64,000 nt of DNA from Artemisia argyi (taxonomy: Eukaryota; Streptophyta; Magnoliopsida; Asterales; Asteraceae). Below the pieces are notes generated by a model. The model did no database searches, was not told the DNA's origin, and saw only the letters and a list, made by a program, of their open reading frames with translations. The DNA is taken from NCBI GenBank assembly GCA_030686995.1, contig CM060684.1:9859897-9923896 (forward strand), in the 5' to 3' direction. A program made the position numbers and the translations under genes. This document shows, in pieces, positions 1-12,188 of the stretch (within the stretch, counting starts at the first letter, position 1; each line of letters opens with the position of its first letter).

Positions 1-199
1 AAAATTATAGATGGTTACAATATGTCTTTATCGTCATGTTTAGCTTTCACGTATTGTGCAAGACCTCCACTAACCCAGCTACGGCATTGGTGATCATTTC
101 GTTTATACTTATATAAATACGGATATGTGCATGTATATATTTGTGTATAATTTATGTACATAACATGAAAGTAATGACATGTGATATTGAGAGCCATAC
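1..199 (-). other. Probable first intron of the NCL-like gene
   Basis: Downstream (minus strand) of the candidate donor at 198-199 the sequence becomes AT-rich. The frame stays open by chance to position 15 and ends in residues with no resemblance to the exchanger family. No acceptor is inside the window, so the intron continues beyond the left edge. Confidence 0.45.
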
Positions 200-611
200 C
201 AACGAATACGGCGATTCTTGGCAAAGCCTTAAGCACCCCAAAAACACTTTCACCAATTGCCTGATTGCCAATCAATTGGAACAAAACCTTACTTCCTGTA
301 CGCGTCCATTCGTCCCCCAGTATCATGAAATACATGTACATGAACATCAAGCACACGCTTTCTAGCATCGTGTCTGCACATGGAAAGAACCCGTATATGG
401 ACTCACACCTCTTTTCCGCATAGAACATTGACGAGTTTGAAATTTCTAAACGTAGATTAGGAGAATTCTCATTAGAGATGTTATGAACACCAACAGTTAT
501 CATTGATGTTGAATATGTTTCAAGATCTAGCCACCTGCCTTTCACCATACTAATGATCATAAGCATGCTCAAAGTCAAGGCTATTACTTGAAAACTTTTC
601 ATTTTTGACAT
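200..611 (-). CDS. NCL-like Na+/Ca2+ exchanger, first exon (partial gene)
   Basis: The start is the ATG at 611-609; a second ATG follows three codons later. The N-terminus (residues about 5-25) is strongly hydrophobic and looks like an ER signal peptide, as in plant NCL-type exchangers. Next come an extracytoplasmic segment with a CESIYGFFPCADT motif, a hydrophobic helix (about residues 86-97), and the family-like stretch ending KALPRIAVFV. That pattern (Cys-x-x-x-YGF-x-PC, helix, ALP) matches the start of the first exchanger domain of plant EF-hand Na+/Ca2+ exchangers, which move cations across internal membranes. The open frame runs on to position 15, but similarity ends near 200, where minus-strand sequence reads TTG|GTATGG, a plausible splice donor. 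I therefore end the exon there; the rest lies left of the window. Oddity: relatives have an acidic residue after ALP, here Arg. It may be a diverged or dying copy. Confidence 0.62.
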
Positions 612-795
612 GTTGAGATGATGGAATTTCTATGAAATATATTAGTTAGTGCATGCTACTCAATTAAATTTTAAAGATGCTTAAATAGGCTCTGCCACTG
701 CCACCATGAGTTTTCGATATTTTTATTATGAAGTCACAGTCGTCCTTAAATTTGTTTGTTAATTACCCTACTACGTACATCATGTGCTGGCAACT
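612..795 (-). promoter_or_regulatory. 5' flank of the NCL-like gene
   Basis: Noncoding sequence just upstream of the minus-strand ATG. An AT-rich TATA-like stretch (ATATATT) lies about 25-35 bases upstream of the start. The flank is recognisably similar to the flank of the second copy at 60156-60340, so the ancestral duplication included the promoter. No other regulatory site can be supported. Confidence 0.35.
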
Positions 796-2357
796 TTGCA
801 TTAAAGTTTCAACCTAAAATTTACTACTATGTTTTCAATGACGTTTATCTACTTTTCATAGTACGTCATATGAATGATTTCATATCATCTTACATCATAA
901 ATCATTTTTTTTCTTTTATATACTACCAATGTTTCATACAACATAAACTACTAAATATACAAGGGTAATCTAATAACTAAAGCGAATACTATATTGCTAG
1001 AGTCGACAGACCCGACCGATGTCAGGACAAGCGTTTGTCACGACTGACAATGACGGCAGTCAACTGGCCGGCAAGTGACATTTCATTTCAACTCAAGTTA
1101 TTTTATATGGAAACAAACCAGTCGGGTCAGTCTTGATGTGTAGCACAGTGCGACGGTGGTGGAAGTGGGGTGGTCACAAGTGGTGTTGCCTATGGACATG
1201 GAAAAGAAAATGGTCGAACAATTTTTAGTAAGATGGCATATGGTAAACAATCGGTTAATTAAATAGAACCAAGGGTATAATTAGAAAATCATATAAAGCT
1301 TTTGTGTGTGAATAAAATCCTTTCATGTACATATCACTAGCCAAATTGAAACTATAGTTCAAAATAAAACAGTGCGATTAACCGGCTATGTAGGTCCATT
1401 AACTTTTTAACACCTGTCTATTTTTTTATGACAAAATTTTAATGAGTTGTTAAGTGATTTCGGTACAATATTCTTTTGTCTACTATAAAATGACAACTAC
1501 ACCCTGAAATGTTTATGTTAATTAAGTCTTGCACCTCGTGCTCACGACTACTCTACTGCTATAAACAAAGACTTTAAGCAATGATCTTGTCCTTGCCATC
1601 TGAAAGAAACCATGGGAACTGAGATGTCGTGAAAAGAAACGATTTGAGGGCATTGGTGAACTCGGGAATTATGGTTTTACAGTAATGTCACTTACCCATA
1701 CCTAATCCCAAATCCTACGTTATTCATAGTTTGTTTTTTCTCCTTTTTACACACAATATATATTTCCTCGTTATTCTGTGGTGGAGATTATATAACCTTC
1801 ATAAATGACAAAGAAACGAATGAATTTATTTTAAGGGGCCTATTTCTTCCATGAAAGGTACTAAACACAATTATGAGATGTAATATTTAGATGGGTGGTA
1901 CTGGTGGACTGGTGTTGGTTCGTATTTATGGCTAGACCGTGGTGTGAATGTATGATTGGAGTTTTATAAAAATGACAGAGGTACACATAACAAAACTAGT
2001 ACTTTCTGCACTGTATAAATTACCCTGGGTTTATAAAAATGACAGAGGTACACATAACAAAACTGAAAAAAATGGTAAAGGTTTTTGACCAGTGAGTTGT
2101 GTTGGCGTAAATCAAAATATGTTTAATCAGGCAACCATTCTAATTGGTAGAATAAACTAGCTCTGATTTTGTTATCATCACCTTTCGACGTTAAGAATTC
2201 TCCAAAACATCCAGTGACATTGCTGCTAATGGTGACAAGGTGCTCGATTTTTTTCCCCCTAAAGTTGTATTTTATTATAGATAACGTATTTCTAAAACAG
2301 ATAAATGTGCTTCTAAAAAATAAATAAATAAATAATTGGTTGAATGTGTTGGCCACG
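796..2357. repeat. 1.5-kb tandem repeat, unit A
   Basis: Begins at TTGCATTAAAGTTTC and runs to the next occurrence of the same words at 2358. The GTCGACAGA landmark at 1002 recurs at 2523 and 27875, giving a period near 1.52 kb. Units A and B are nearly identical over long stretches, differing by scattered substitutions and short indels. No coding potential is evident. Inside the unit a short block (TATAAAAATGACAGAGGTAC and following bases) itself occurs twice, near 1965 and 2032. Confidence 0.85.
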
Positions 2358-3770
2358 TTGCATTAAAGTTTCATCATCTACTTTTCATAGTACGTCATAT
2401 GAATGATTTCATACCATCTTACATCATAAATCATTTTTTTCCTTTTATATATTGTTTCATACAACATAAATTACTAAATACTTGGATACAAGGGTAATCT
2501 AATAAAGTGAATACTTGCTAGTGTCGACAGATCGACCTGACCGATGTCAGGACAAGCGTTTGTTACGACTGACGATGACAGCGGTCAACTGGCCTGCAAC
2601 TGACGTTTCATTTCAACTCAAGTTATTTTATATGGAAACAAACCAGTCGGGTCAGTCTTGATGTGTAGCACAGTGCGACGGTGGTGGAAGTGGGGTGGTC
2701 ACAAGTGGTGTTGCCTATGGACGTGGAAAAGAAAATGGTCGAACAATTTTTAGTAAGATATATGGCATATGGTAAACAATCGGTTAATTAAATAGAACCG
2801 AGGGTATATAATTAGAAAATCATATAAAGCTTCTATGTGTGAATAAAATCCTTTCGTTTACATATCACTAGCCAAATTGAAACTGTAGTTCAAAATAAAA
2901 CAGTGCGATTAACCGGCTATGCAACTCCATTAACTTTTTAACACCTGTCTATTTTTTTATGACAAAATTTTAATGAGTTGTTAAGTGATTTCGGTACAAT
3001 ATTCTTTTGTCTACTATAAAATGACAACTACACCCTGAAATGTTTATGTTAATTAAGTCTTGCACCTCGTGCTCACGACTACTCTACTGCTATAAACAAA
3101 GACTTTAAGCAATGATCTTGTCCTTTCCATCTGAAAGACACCATGGGAACTGAGATGTCGTGAAAAGAAACGATTTGAGGGCATTGGTGAACTCGGGAAT
3201 TAAGGTTTTACAGTAATGTCACTTACCCATACCTAATCCCAAATCCTACGTTATTCATAGTTTGTTTTTTCTCCTTTTTACACACAATATATATTTCCTC
3301 GTTATTCTGTGGTGGAGATTATATAACCTTCACAAATGACAAAGAAACGAATGAATTTATTTTAAGGGGCCTATTTCTTCCATGAAAGGTACTAAACACA
3401 ATTATGAATGAATTTATCTAAGTATGTAATATTTAGATGGGTGGTACTGGTGGACTGGTGTTGGTTCGTATTTATGGCTAGACCGTGGTGTGAATGTATG
3501 ATTGGAGTTTTATAAAAATGACAGAGGTACACATAACAAAACTAGTACTTTCTGCACTGTATAAATTACCCTGGGTTTATAAAAATGACAGAGGTACACA
3601 TAACAAAACTGAAAAAAATGGTAAAGGTTTTTGACCCGTGAGTTGTGTTGGCGTAAATCAAAATATGTTTAATCAGGCAACCATTCTAATTGGTAGAATA
3701 AACTAGCTCTGATTTTGTTATCATCACCTTTCGACGTTAAGAATTCTCCAAAACATCCAGTGACAAGGTG
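2358..3770. repeat. 1.5-kb tandem repeat, unit B (interrupted by Copia element)
   Basis: Second unit of the array. It lacks about 60 bases after TTGCATTAAAGTTTC that units A and C retain. It stops at the 5-bp duplication AGGTG (3766-3770), where the minus-strand Copia element begins. Its last 115 or so bases continue at 27556-27670 on the far side of the element, in the same order as at the end of unit A. Confidence 0.85.
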
Positions 3771-4391
3771 CGTTAGAGTTTGACAATCAAATAACACATA
3801 TTGCGGAAGCTAGGATCAAGTATAACACATAAATATTAACTAAAACATAAATAGTAAACGTACCCGATGCACTTCAATAAACCTTGATTCTTGTACAATT
3901 AGATCAATGATAAACCCCTTACCGTTTTGTTTATCGATCTCTTGATAATTACTAAAGTAAGTAATTACCTCGTTCTTGTACACACAAACTACCAACGAAT
4001 AAAGGTTTGTTGCAAGTAAACAAAAACACTAATGATTTTTTTTTATGGAAAATCGAACCAAGAACCCTTGGAGGAGGGGAGATCCGATCGGCCACAAGAA
4101 AAAAGAAAACAAGAAATTAGAGTTAGAGTGTGTGCACAAAAGATGTGTAGGTTTAACCCTTGGCCTTGTATATATACTAGAGGATTTCTTGGTGACCAAG
4201 CAAACATGGGTTGGGCCTCCCCTCCCCTTGTTCGACCGGCCATAGAACCCACAAGGGGTTTCTAGAACCTCCTTGACACCCAAGTTTCACTCTAGTCCTT
4301 ATCTTTCTTATTTAACGATAGTTAGTTCATACGGTTAATAACTAACGACCGTTTAGTCCATTAAGTGTTATAAATATATATATTCCATACA

Positions 4392-4429
<38 letters not shown>

Positions 4430-4522
4430 TTACATTATTCTTGTTTGTAAAGTGTGCAATCCCGAGGTCTCGGGTTCGATCCTAGACATTTACTAATTAA
4501 TGTTTATACGTAACATTTAACA
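3771..4522 (-). repeat. Copia-1 3' LTR
   Basis: 752 bases, matching 11007-11130 joined to 26940-27550. By eye there are about ten substitutions plus a (TA)n length difference (the dinucleotide run near 4398-4424 is longer here). The inner end is ACATTTAACA at 4513-4522, followed by the purine tract read on the minus strand. Confidence 0.92.
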
Positions 4523-5319
4523 GCTCCCACTCGTATATTCATTAATAGTAAAATGACATTGGTTAGCGTCTTGCAACACTCCAATGCCCCTAGTTCAATC
4601 CGAGCTAGGTTTCCTGGAAAAATCTTTAATGATTCATCATTATAATTATCCTTTCATTACTAATACCACATTAATAAAGATGTGAGTTCCTTTATTAAAA
4701 TTCTGTTTCTCGTTTCTTTATGATTGAACAAAATTACCAAAACATCTGAACGTATTCCAGATAGACTTTGGGCATGGCCATGCAAACATTTTGTCAACCC
4801 TACGAGGGGCCCAGCAGTATTAAACTTCTAAACAAATCAGAAGGAATAAATTCTTTCTTGACTACAAGAATAACCCATGAACTTTGCAATACTTTTGAAA
4901 ACAACCCTTATGACTCCCTGTTACGGTGAGCGGTAGATTGCTTCACAAAAATGCACTACATCCATGACACTTATCTGGTATCTCAAGTCTGAGGATAACT
5001 TTAAATATGATTCTCACATTAAACATTAAATCATATTGTTGGGATAAGTCCAATATTCAATTCATCGAATATTATGTGAAATTGGTATGACTACGCATCA
5101 ATATACTTTCAAGTATATTCTAAACCAATACTCAAATTTGTATTAGTTTAATGATATTCCCATATCATTAATCGACAATGGAAAATTTAGAATAATAAAT
5201 TATTCATGGATCTTAAACATGCAAATATAGGATATATTATTAAGACAATGATAAATAAACATAAAACTTATTTTATTCCATTAAAATAATAATTGTACAT
5301 TACATCCTTTATCCAAACA
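4523..5319 (-). other. Copia-1 PPT and 3' untranslated region
   Basis: Immediately inside the 3' LTR the minus strand reads GAGTGGGAGC, a polypurine tract for plus-strand priming (4523-4533). The remaining bases up to the RNaseH stop codon are AT-rich with no ORF that I can support. Confidence 0.75.
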
Positions 5320-8300
5320 CTAATCACAAATGGGGATGAAACTTTCAGCTAATCTAAGTCCTACACCTTCAGCATGCTTGTAAAGCTTAGTGCCAGGTAG
5401 AGGCTTTGTTAATTGATCTGCCAAGTTATCATCTGTGTGAACTTTGAGCATTTCGATTTCACCTATTTCGACTTGTTCTCGAACATAGTGATGCTTAATC
5501 GGGAAATGTCTGGTGCCTTTCATGATTCCAGGCTCATTGGCAAATGTGATTGCAACAGAATTGTCACAATACATTTTAATAGGTCTTTGAATCGAAGGCA
5601 TGACTCCAAGCCCTGAGACAAACTTCATAATCCAAACAGCTTCCATTGCAGCTTCTGAAGCAGCTATATACTCACTTTCTGTAGCAGACATCGCTAGTAC
5701 ACTCTGCTTTCTGCTCCTCCAATCCACTGCTCCTCCATTAATGACAAAGACATAACCCGTCTGAGACTTCGTATCATCCTTATCACCTTTCCAAGAAGCA
5801 TCGCAGTAACCTGTAACATCAAGTTCTGCCGATGGATTTTCCCCATAAACCAAAAACATATCCTTAGTTGCCCTAAGGTACTTAAGAATATTCTTATCAG
5901 CAGTCCAGTGAGCTACACCTGGATTTTGCTGATATCGACTGGTTAAATTCTGAGCAAACGCTACATCAGGTATTGTATTTTTCACCGCATACATTATAGA
6001 TCCCACAGCCGAAGCATAAGGGACTCTTTTCATGCGTTGCACCTCTGCAGGTGTTGAAGCACAAACCTTGTTGCTCAAGCCATGTTGCTCTTGCATCGGC
6101 AAATATCCTTTCTTGGAATTTTGCATACTGAATCTCTTCAGTATTTTATCAATGTAAGCACTTTGGCTTAATCCAATTAATCGCTGAGATCTATCTCTAT
6201 ATATCTTGATTCCCAGAATAAATGCAGCTTCCCCTAAATCTTTCATAGAAAAACAACTTCCAAGATATTCCTTAACCTTTTGTAAACTTGGAATGTCGTT
6301 CCCCATGATCAATATGTCATCGACATATAATATAAGGAAAATTACATTACTCCCACTAACTTTGTGATATACACATGGCTCATCAAGATTTTTAGTGAAT
6401 CCATACTTTTTAATCTCACCATCAAATCTCTTATTCCATTGTCTTGATGCTTGCTTTAATCCATAAATGGATCTTTTAAGCTTGCATACACGATTTGGGA
6501 ATTCTGGATTTACTTACCCCTCAGGCTGCGCCATATAGATGTCTTCATCTAGGCGACCATTTAAGAAGGCGGTTTTTACATCCATTTGCCAAATCTCATA
6601 GTCATAGTAAGCGGCTATGGCTATAAGAATCCTAATTGCCCTTATGTCAGCTACAGGAGAAAAGGTCTCCTCATAGTCAACACCAAAAGTTTGTGTATAG
6701 CCTTTAGCTACACAACGGGCCTTATAGGTGTGTACAACGCCATCCATGTCAGTCTTTTTCTTGTAGAGCCATTTACTCCCAACTAGTTTGGCACCCGGAG
6801 GTAGGTCTACTTCTTCCCAGACATCATTGTCTTCCATGGATTGCATTTCCCCATCCATAGCTTCTTTCCATTTGGCCTTTTCAGGACCATTCATGGCAGC
6901 TTTATAACTTGTAGGCTCATCAAGATCACCCAGTATATACTCATCACTCTCTACATTAAGACATAGACGAGTAGGAGCTTTTACTGGTCTTGTTGACCTA
7001 CGAATGGGAATCACTTCAACTTCAGGTGGAGGACCTAAACTTTCAGGTTCTACCGGAAGTTGGTTAGTGTTTTCAGAAGGTTCTACATCTTCTTGACCGT
7101 CTTCCAGATCATATACTCTCCCACTGAATTCTTGAGATATGAGCTCTCTTTCAAGAAAGTCTCCATACCTTGCAACAAATACTTTGTTTTCAGGTGGGTA
7201 ATAAAAGTAGTATCCCATAGTTTCCTTAGGATATCCTACGAAGATGCACTTCACAGATCTTTGTTGGAGTTTGTCTGCTGAGTCACGTTTAACATACGCC
7301 TCACAATCCCAGACCTTAAGATAAGTCAGGTTAGGAGCTTTTCCAGTCCATACCTCATATGGTGTCTTATCAACCTTCTTTGTTGGAACCATATTTAGAA
7401 TGCGAACCGCAGATTCTAAGGCATAATCCCAAAACGAGAAAGGTAGAGTTGTTAGATTAAACATAGATCATATCATATCTTGCAATGTACGATTCCTTCT
7501 CTCAGATACACCATTTTGTTGTGGAGTATATGGAGAAGTAAGGTGCTGGACAATTCCCTCCTTTGCTAGATAATCTATGAACTCCTGACTCAGGTATTCA
7601 CCACCTCTATCGGATCGAAGAGCTTTAATCTTCTTTCCTAGTTGCAACTCTACTTCTGCTTTAAACACTTTGAATGTTTCAAATACCTCATGTTTATGTT
7701 TAAGTAAATAAACATAACCATAACGGCTGTAATCATCCGTAAATGTTAAGAAGTAGCTAGCACCCCTCCTTGACACATGTCTAAGTGGTCCACACACATC
7801 TGTGTGAATAAGACCAAGTAGATCATTAGCCCTTTCAATCCTATTTTTAAAGGGTTTCTTAGTCATCTTCCCAGCAATGCAAGATTCGCATTTATCAAAT
7901 GATTCATCATTGATCTTATTTAAAAGCCCATCATGTTGCATCTTTTTCATGCGATCTTTGCCAATGTGAGCAAGTCGACAATGCCAAAGATAAGATGAAT
8001 CCAGACCTTTCTTGATTCTCTTATTGTTGATGCTATACATTGAATTATTTGTAACAAAAGCATTATCATTATCATTCATATCAATTTCAAATACACCATT
8101 CACAGCAATAGCATTAAAATAAAAAACATTATTTAAAGAAACCGAAATTCCATTGCTTGAAATAGTATGATGAAAACCTTGGTTCAATAAACATGAAAAT
8201 GAAATTACACCTCTAACAATTGACGGTGCATAATGACAATTATTTAAAGATAGTACTAGGCCCGAAGGCAACACTAAATTAAATACTCCTATAGCTTCAA

Positions 8301-9387
8301 CTCCTGCATGCGCTCCATTACCAACGTGCAAGAATTGTTGTCCATAGGCCAGCTTTCTCTCAACTCTAAACCTCTGCATGGTATTGCAGATATGAATGCC
8401 ACATCCAGTATCATATACCCATGAATTCAATTTAGGAGTAAGAGTGAATAATTCAATCATAAAGAACGCACCTGATGTGCTGGGGTTACCAGCATCATTC
8501 CCCTGCTTCTTGAGTCGCAAGTCATGAATGTAGAGAGGGCAATTGCGCTTCCAATGACCCTTTTCATGACAATGGTGACAAGCCTGATCCTTCTTGTTTG
8601 GCGGATTCACCTTGTTCTGCTTAGGCTGATGTTGTTTCATCTTGGGTTGAGGTTGATAGGCCATGACCTGCTTGCCTTTATCACCTTTACCTTTGCCTTT
8701 GTTCACATGCGATTTCTTCTGGATTCTCCCCCCATGAATTGCCAACACTTGTGGGGTGGGAGTATTGACCTTGGCTGGTAGACTTTTCTCATAATCAACA
8801 AGCAATGCGAGTAATTCTGAGACTGTCTTCCCCGAGCAATGCATGTTGAAGTTCTGCACAAAACCAGCAAAATCCTTGATAAGGGATCTGTTGATCAAGT
8901 GCACTTGCACATTCTCGGGGTAACCAAAACCAATTCTGTGAAGTTGATCAAAGGAATCCTTCATCTCATCCACATAATCGGCTACTGGTTTACCATCACC
9001 ATGCTTGCAGTTGTGTAGCTTGTCAAGTTCATCATACAATTCAACTGCAGGTGACTTCTCATAAGATTGCCTGAGGTTATCAAGCATATTCTTAGGAGAC
9101 GAATACTCATACTTCTTTTGTAATTGAGCATTCATGCTAGTGAGCATTAGACAAGCAACCTCATTGTACTTAGCATTAGTCACCTTCCATTCTGCCTTTG
9201 CTTCAGGTGTTGCCGTAGCAGCAGGTTCAGCAGGGCATTCCTCGGTCACATAATCAATCTTACCAGACGCCCTCAAGACAATTCTGAGCGAACGGTACCA
9301 GTCATTGAAATTCTTTCCAGTGAGTTTATCTCTCTCAAGATGACTCTTGAAAGCATTAATCACAGTTTGGTTATCGGGTTGAGCCAT
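5320..9387 (-). pseudogene. Copia-1 gag-pol polyprotein, two in-frame stops
   Basis: A single reading frame of about 1,356 codons, starting at ATG 9387-9385 and ending at the stop at 5320-5322. Order: UBN2-type gag (residues about 20-200); CCHC knuckle C-x2-C-x4-H-x4-C at about 270-283; protease DTG at about 326-328; GAG-pre-integrase LWHCRLAHIG; integrase core with HTDVCGP, RSDRGGEY and NGVSER; RT with KARCVAKGYTQ, MDVKTAFLNG and YVDDILI; RNaseH with ATESEYIAASEA and the tail HTDDNLADQLTKPLPG. Two nonsense codons interrupt it: TGA at 7468-7470, where relatives have Arg (fits C-to-T), and TAA at 6514-6516 in the RT just after QPEG. No frameshift was seen, so decay is light but the element cannot make full-length Pol. 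Confidence 0.93.
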
Positions 9388-11006
9388 ATCTACAGATAAA
9401 GTTCAAATATTAGTATTTTCGATAATCAATATCTTCAAGAAAATAAAATACCCAAGGCTATATTCATATAACCAACTAATTTTCTTGAAAATCTAGGATC
9501 TAACTTTACATAGTTTCACCACATCAGTTGATCTGCTAGTGGTAAAAGTACAAAAGATAGTAATCTGTCGAACAATAATTGGCAAACAAGATTTCCAATT
9601 CCTAGATCATTATGGGATTTACATCAAATTGATTCATCAATTTGCCTTTGTAAGCATGTTTTATCCCATCTCATGCCTTAAGTTCTAGGTCTCACGCACA
9701 ACTTAATTAAGTCGTCTACCTTAGAAACTGTAAAATTACAATTATGGTCTCACGCGTTAAAAGAATTTTACCTTGTTCTAGTAATTTAGCCTAGGTCTCA
9801 CGTTTACTAAATTAAAATTCCAAGTGTTTCTTATAGGTAGATGGCACGTAACTTAAATTTTAATGGTATTAATTTTTGATATGTCAATCAAAATTATGTA
9901 CAAAGATGCATGCACTCATCTTTATAACATAAGTTTTCATAAAAACTTTTAATGTCCGATTCCTGAAATTAATACACAAAGTTTTACTTGAGGTTTATGC
10001 CAAAACCCTAAGATGACTTTCTACAACATATAATTTTAAAAGTAATTCGTTTAAGACATATTCAAGATTGTGATAACCAAGGCAGACTCTAAGGCTCTTT
10101 TCTAAGCCTTCAAATCACGGTTATGAATATCATCTTAAAAGACTTAATTTTAAAAGTATATTTGCACAAAACATCATTCAAGCAAAATTTTATGGATTCA
10201 ATCTCAAAATAGTAATAAAGTTTGAATTTTGCTAGTCTCGACCGGGAGTTGATTACCGTGCGAATCGGACCACGATTGTCATAAGACCTTTGCATGATTC
10301 TTACTTTATCACTTTAGGGTTTCACAATTATTAGTCCGTATTAATTTTCTTTATGAAACACCCTTTTATTGCTTACATCAAGTCCAACTAAAAAACAATA
10401 AAACAAGTAGCAAAGAAAATCAAACAAACAATAATAAATAAGTGAAACAATTAGCCACATGCAAACCGAATTAGAAAAGATCCTAATAAAATCAATTCTA
10501 GGTATAAGAATGTATGTAATCAACTAAGGCCTTCCCCTCTTAATGGAGGTGAGTCACATACATTGACAAATCAATTGCGTAGGCCAAAGCTAAAAACACA
10601 CCACATAGCATATAAAATTGATTTTAATATATATTCGAGTCTTCCCCAATTTAAGATCTATCTAAACATGTGACAACAAAACAAGATCCATGACAAACAT
10701 GCATGTGAGTCACGGATTAAAACCTAATAATTAGCAATTAGGTCACAAGATACGTTCAATTAACCGGTTAATGACCTAGGGTTTCTAGTGATTACACATA
10801 ATCAAGAAAACCACAAAACCCTAATTAGGGTTTCATGGGAAAATCGACCCCCCCCCCCCAAAATTAGGGTTAGGGTTTCGAAATTTTTAGAAAAAAAAAT
10901 AGGAAAAAACCCTAGATCAAAAAACATGTATCTAAAACAATTAAAGATCTGGTTTTTATTACGTTTTAGTAATCAATTACATGTTATACATGGCTCGTGA
11001 TGCCAC
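9388..11006 (-). other. Copia-1 5' leader and PBS
   Basis: About 1.6 kb between the 5' LTR and gag. The PBS is at 10991-11006; on the minus strand it reads GTGGCATCACGAGCCA, close to the initiator-Met tRNA-primed TGGTATCAGAGCC seen elsewhere in this window. The leader is AT-rich, with a C10 run near 10849 and three GGTCTCACG words between 9690 and 9800. I find no ORF worth calling. Confidence 0.75.
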
Positions 11007-11130
11007 TGTTAGAGTTTGACAATCAAATAACACATATTGCGGAAGCTAGGATCAAGTATAACACATAAATATTAACTAAAACATAAATAGTAAACGTACC
11101 CGATGCACTTCAATAAACCTTGATTCTTGT
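11007..11130 (-). repeat. Copia-1 5' LTR, inner fragment
   Basis: TGTTAGAGTTTGACAATC begins the inner edge next to the PBS. It runs 124 bases and is cut at CTTGT (11126-11130), the target duplication of the nested Athila element. The LTR continues at 26940. Confidence 0.92.
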
Positions 11131-11289
11131 TGATGAGTGTGTAAATACTCATCATTTTTACCAATTCTGAACTGCCAAAACATCCAGAAACACTCAATAA
11201 TGAATCAAAATAGTGAAAATATCCCAGGAAAGTGTTTTACATGTTTCAAATGCAAAAATACCAAAAACAAATGAAAAACACATAAAGTT

Positions 11290-11640
11290 TGCATAATTGG
11301 CAGTTTCAGTCCCCCAACTTTCAAAAGTTGTCAAATCTAGTCCCTGGTCATTCTAAAAACTTGAAAAAGTCACCAAAGGCCCTTATAAATCAAAAAGTTA
11401 CATAATTAGTCCTTTGGTGAAAAGTTTCACAGAATGTCAAGTTTAGTCCCTGAACTTTGTAAATTGTCAAAAATGGTCCCTGGGATATGGAAAACTTTGA
11501 GAAAAAACAAATTTTGTCCTTGCACTAACCTTTTATGACAGGATTGGTCCTTGGTGGAAAGTTTGGTGATATTTACACAAAAGGTCCCTGAAGTTTGAAA
11601 GTTTGACGGATTTAGTCCCTGGGGTTTTTAAAAGTGAAAA
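11290..11640 (+). repeat. Degenerate TAGTCCCTG repeats in the Athila LTR
   Basis: About six loosely related units of 45-60 bases, each with a variant of TTTAGTCCCTG, GGTCCCTG or GGTCCTTG followed by an AAAGTTTG-like word. The same array is in the 3' LTR at about 22925-23270. It lies upstream of the promoter block, in U3. Confidence 0.6.
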
Positions 11641-12082
11641 ATTCAAAATTAAACCTCATACTACTCATCATTGGCATATTATACCCTTAGAAACAAATTA
11701 AAAAGATGCCAAAATCCAACCCTCAACTTTCCCAAAATTACACAAATGGTCCTTGTTAAATAAAAGCTAACCGGATCCAAAATTAACCAAAACCAAAACC
11801 TACACTAGCCTAGTCCATTCTTTGGGCCCAAATAACAAACAGTCCACACCCTAAGCCCAGTCCAACCCCCATGTTTGACCTCGGTCAACAAAACCACTCC
11901 GTATCCCCTTTTCCCTCCCAAACCACCACCACCACTCAGACCCCAAAACCACCTGGTTTTGCTACCACCACCCCCACTTGCACCTCAATCATCACCATCC
12001 CACCCCCCTACACCTACCCCTCACCTCCACAATTAATGCTCCTCCCCCTTACACGTTATCAGAGACAATTTGAAGAGACAAG

Positions 12083-12102
12083 TTTTGGCGCCAAAACACG
12101 TG
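12083..12102 (+). promoter_or_regulatory. Palindromic E2F-type site plus G-box, Athila 5' LTR
   Basis: TTTTGGCGCCAAAA (12083-12096) is a perfect palindrome containing the E2F/DP consensus TTTGGCGC on both strands. It is followed directly by CACGTG (12097-12102), a G-box core bound by bZIP/bHLH factors. A TATA box lies about 80 bases downstream. The arrangement is identical in the other LTR (23714-23733). Confidence 0.7.
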
Positions 12103-12180
12103 TAAGCTCTCCATTGGACCAAATTGATCAGAGAGTGGTGGGATATGCTCAGAAGAGGATGGGAAACCCTAATGGATGCT

Positions 12181-12188
12181 TATAAAAG
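12181..12188 (+). promoter_or_regulatory. TATA box, Athila 5' LTR
   Basis: TATAAAAG, the best TATA consensus in the LTR, downstream of the E2F/G-box block. Transcription would start near 12210, leaving a U3 of about 1.08 kb and an R-U5 of about 2.9 kb. The 3' LTR copy is at 23812-23819. Confidence 0.65.

Noticed and set aside
4029..4283. Overlapping short ORFs on both strands in the Copia-1 LTR (also 27074-27334)
   Set aside because: Fall entirely within the LTR, open in several frames at once, no recognisable domain.
4456..4490. tRNA-like GGGTTCGATCC (B-box) in the Copia-1 LTR
   Set aside because: No A-box or cloverleaf can be drawn around it, and it recurs in both LTRs, so it is not a tRNA gene or a clear SINE.
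11871..12185. Pro/Thr-rich ORF repeated at 23504-23816
   Set aside because: It lies in both Athila LTRs, is conserved only because LTRs are identical at insertion, differs by frameshift between the two copies, and resembles no family.
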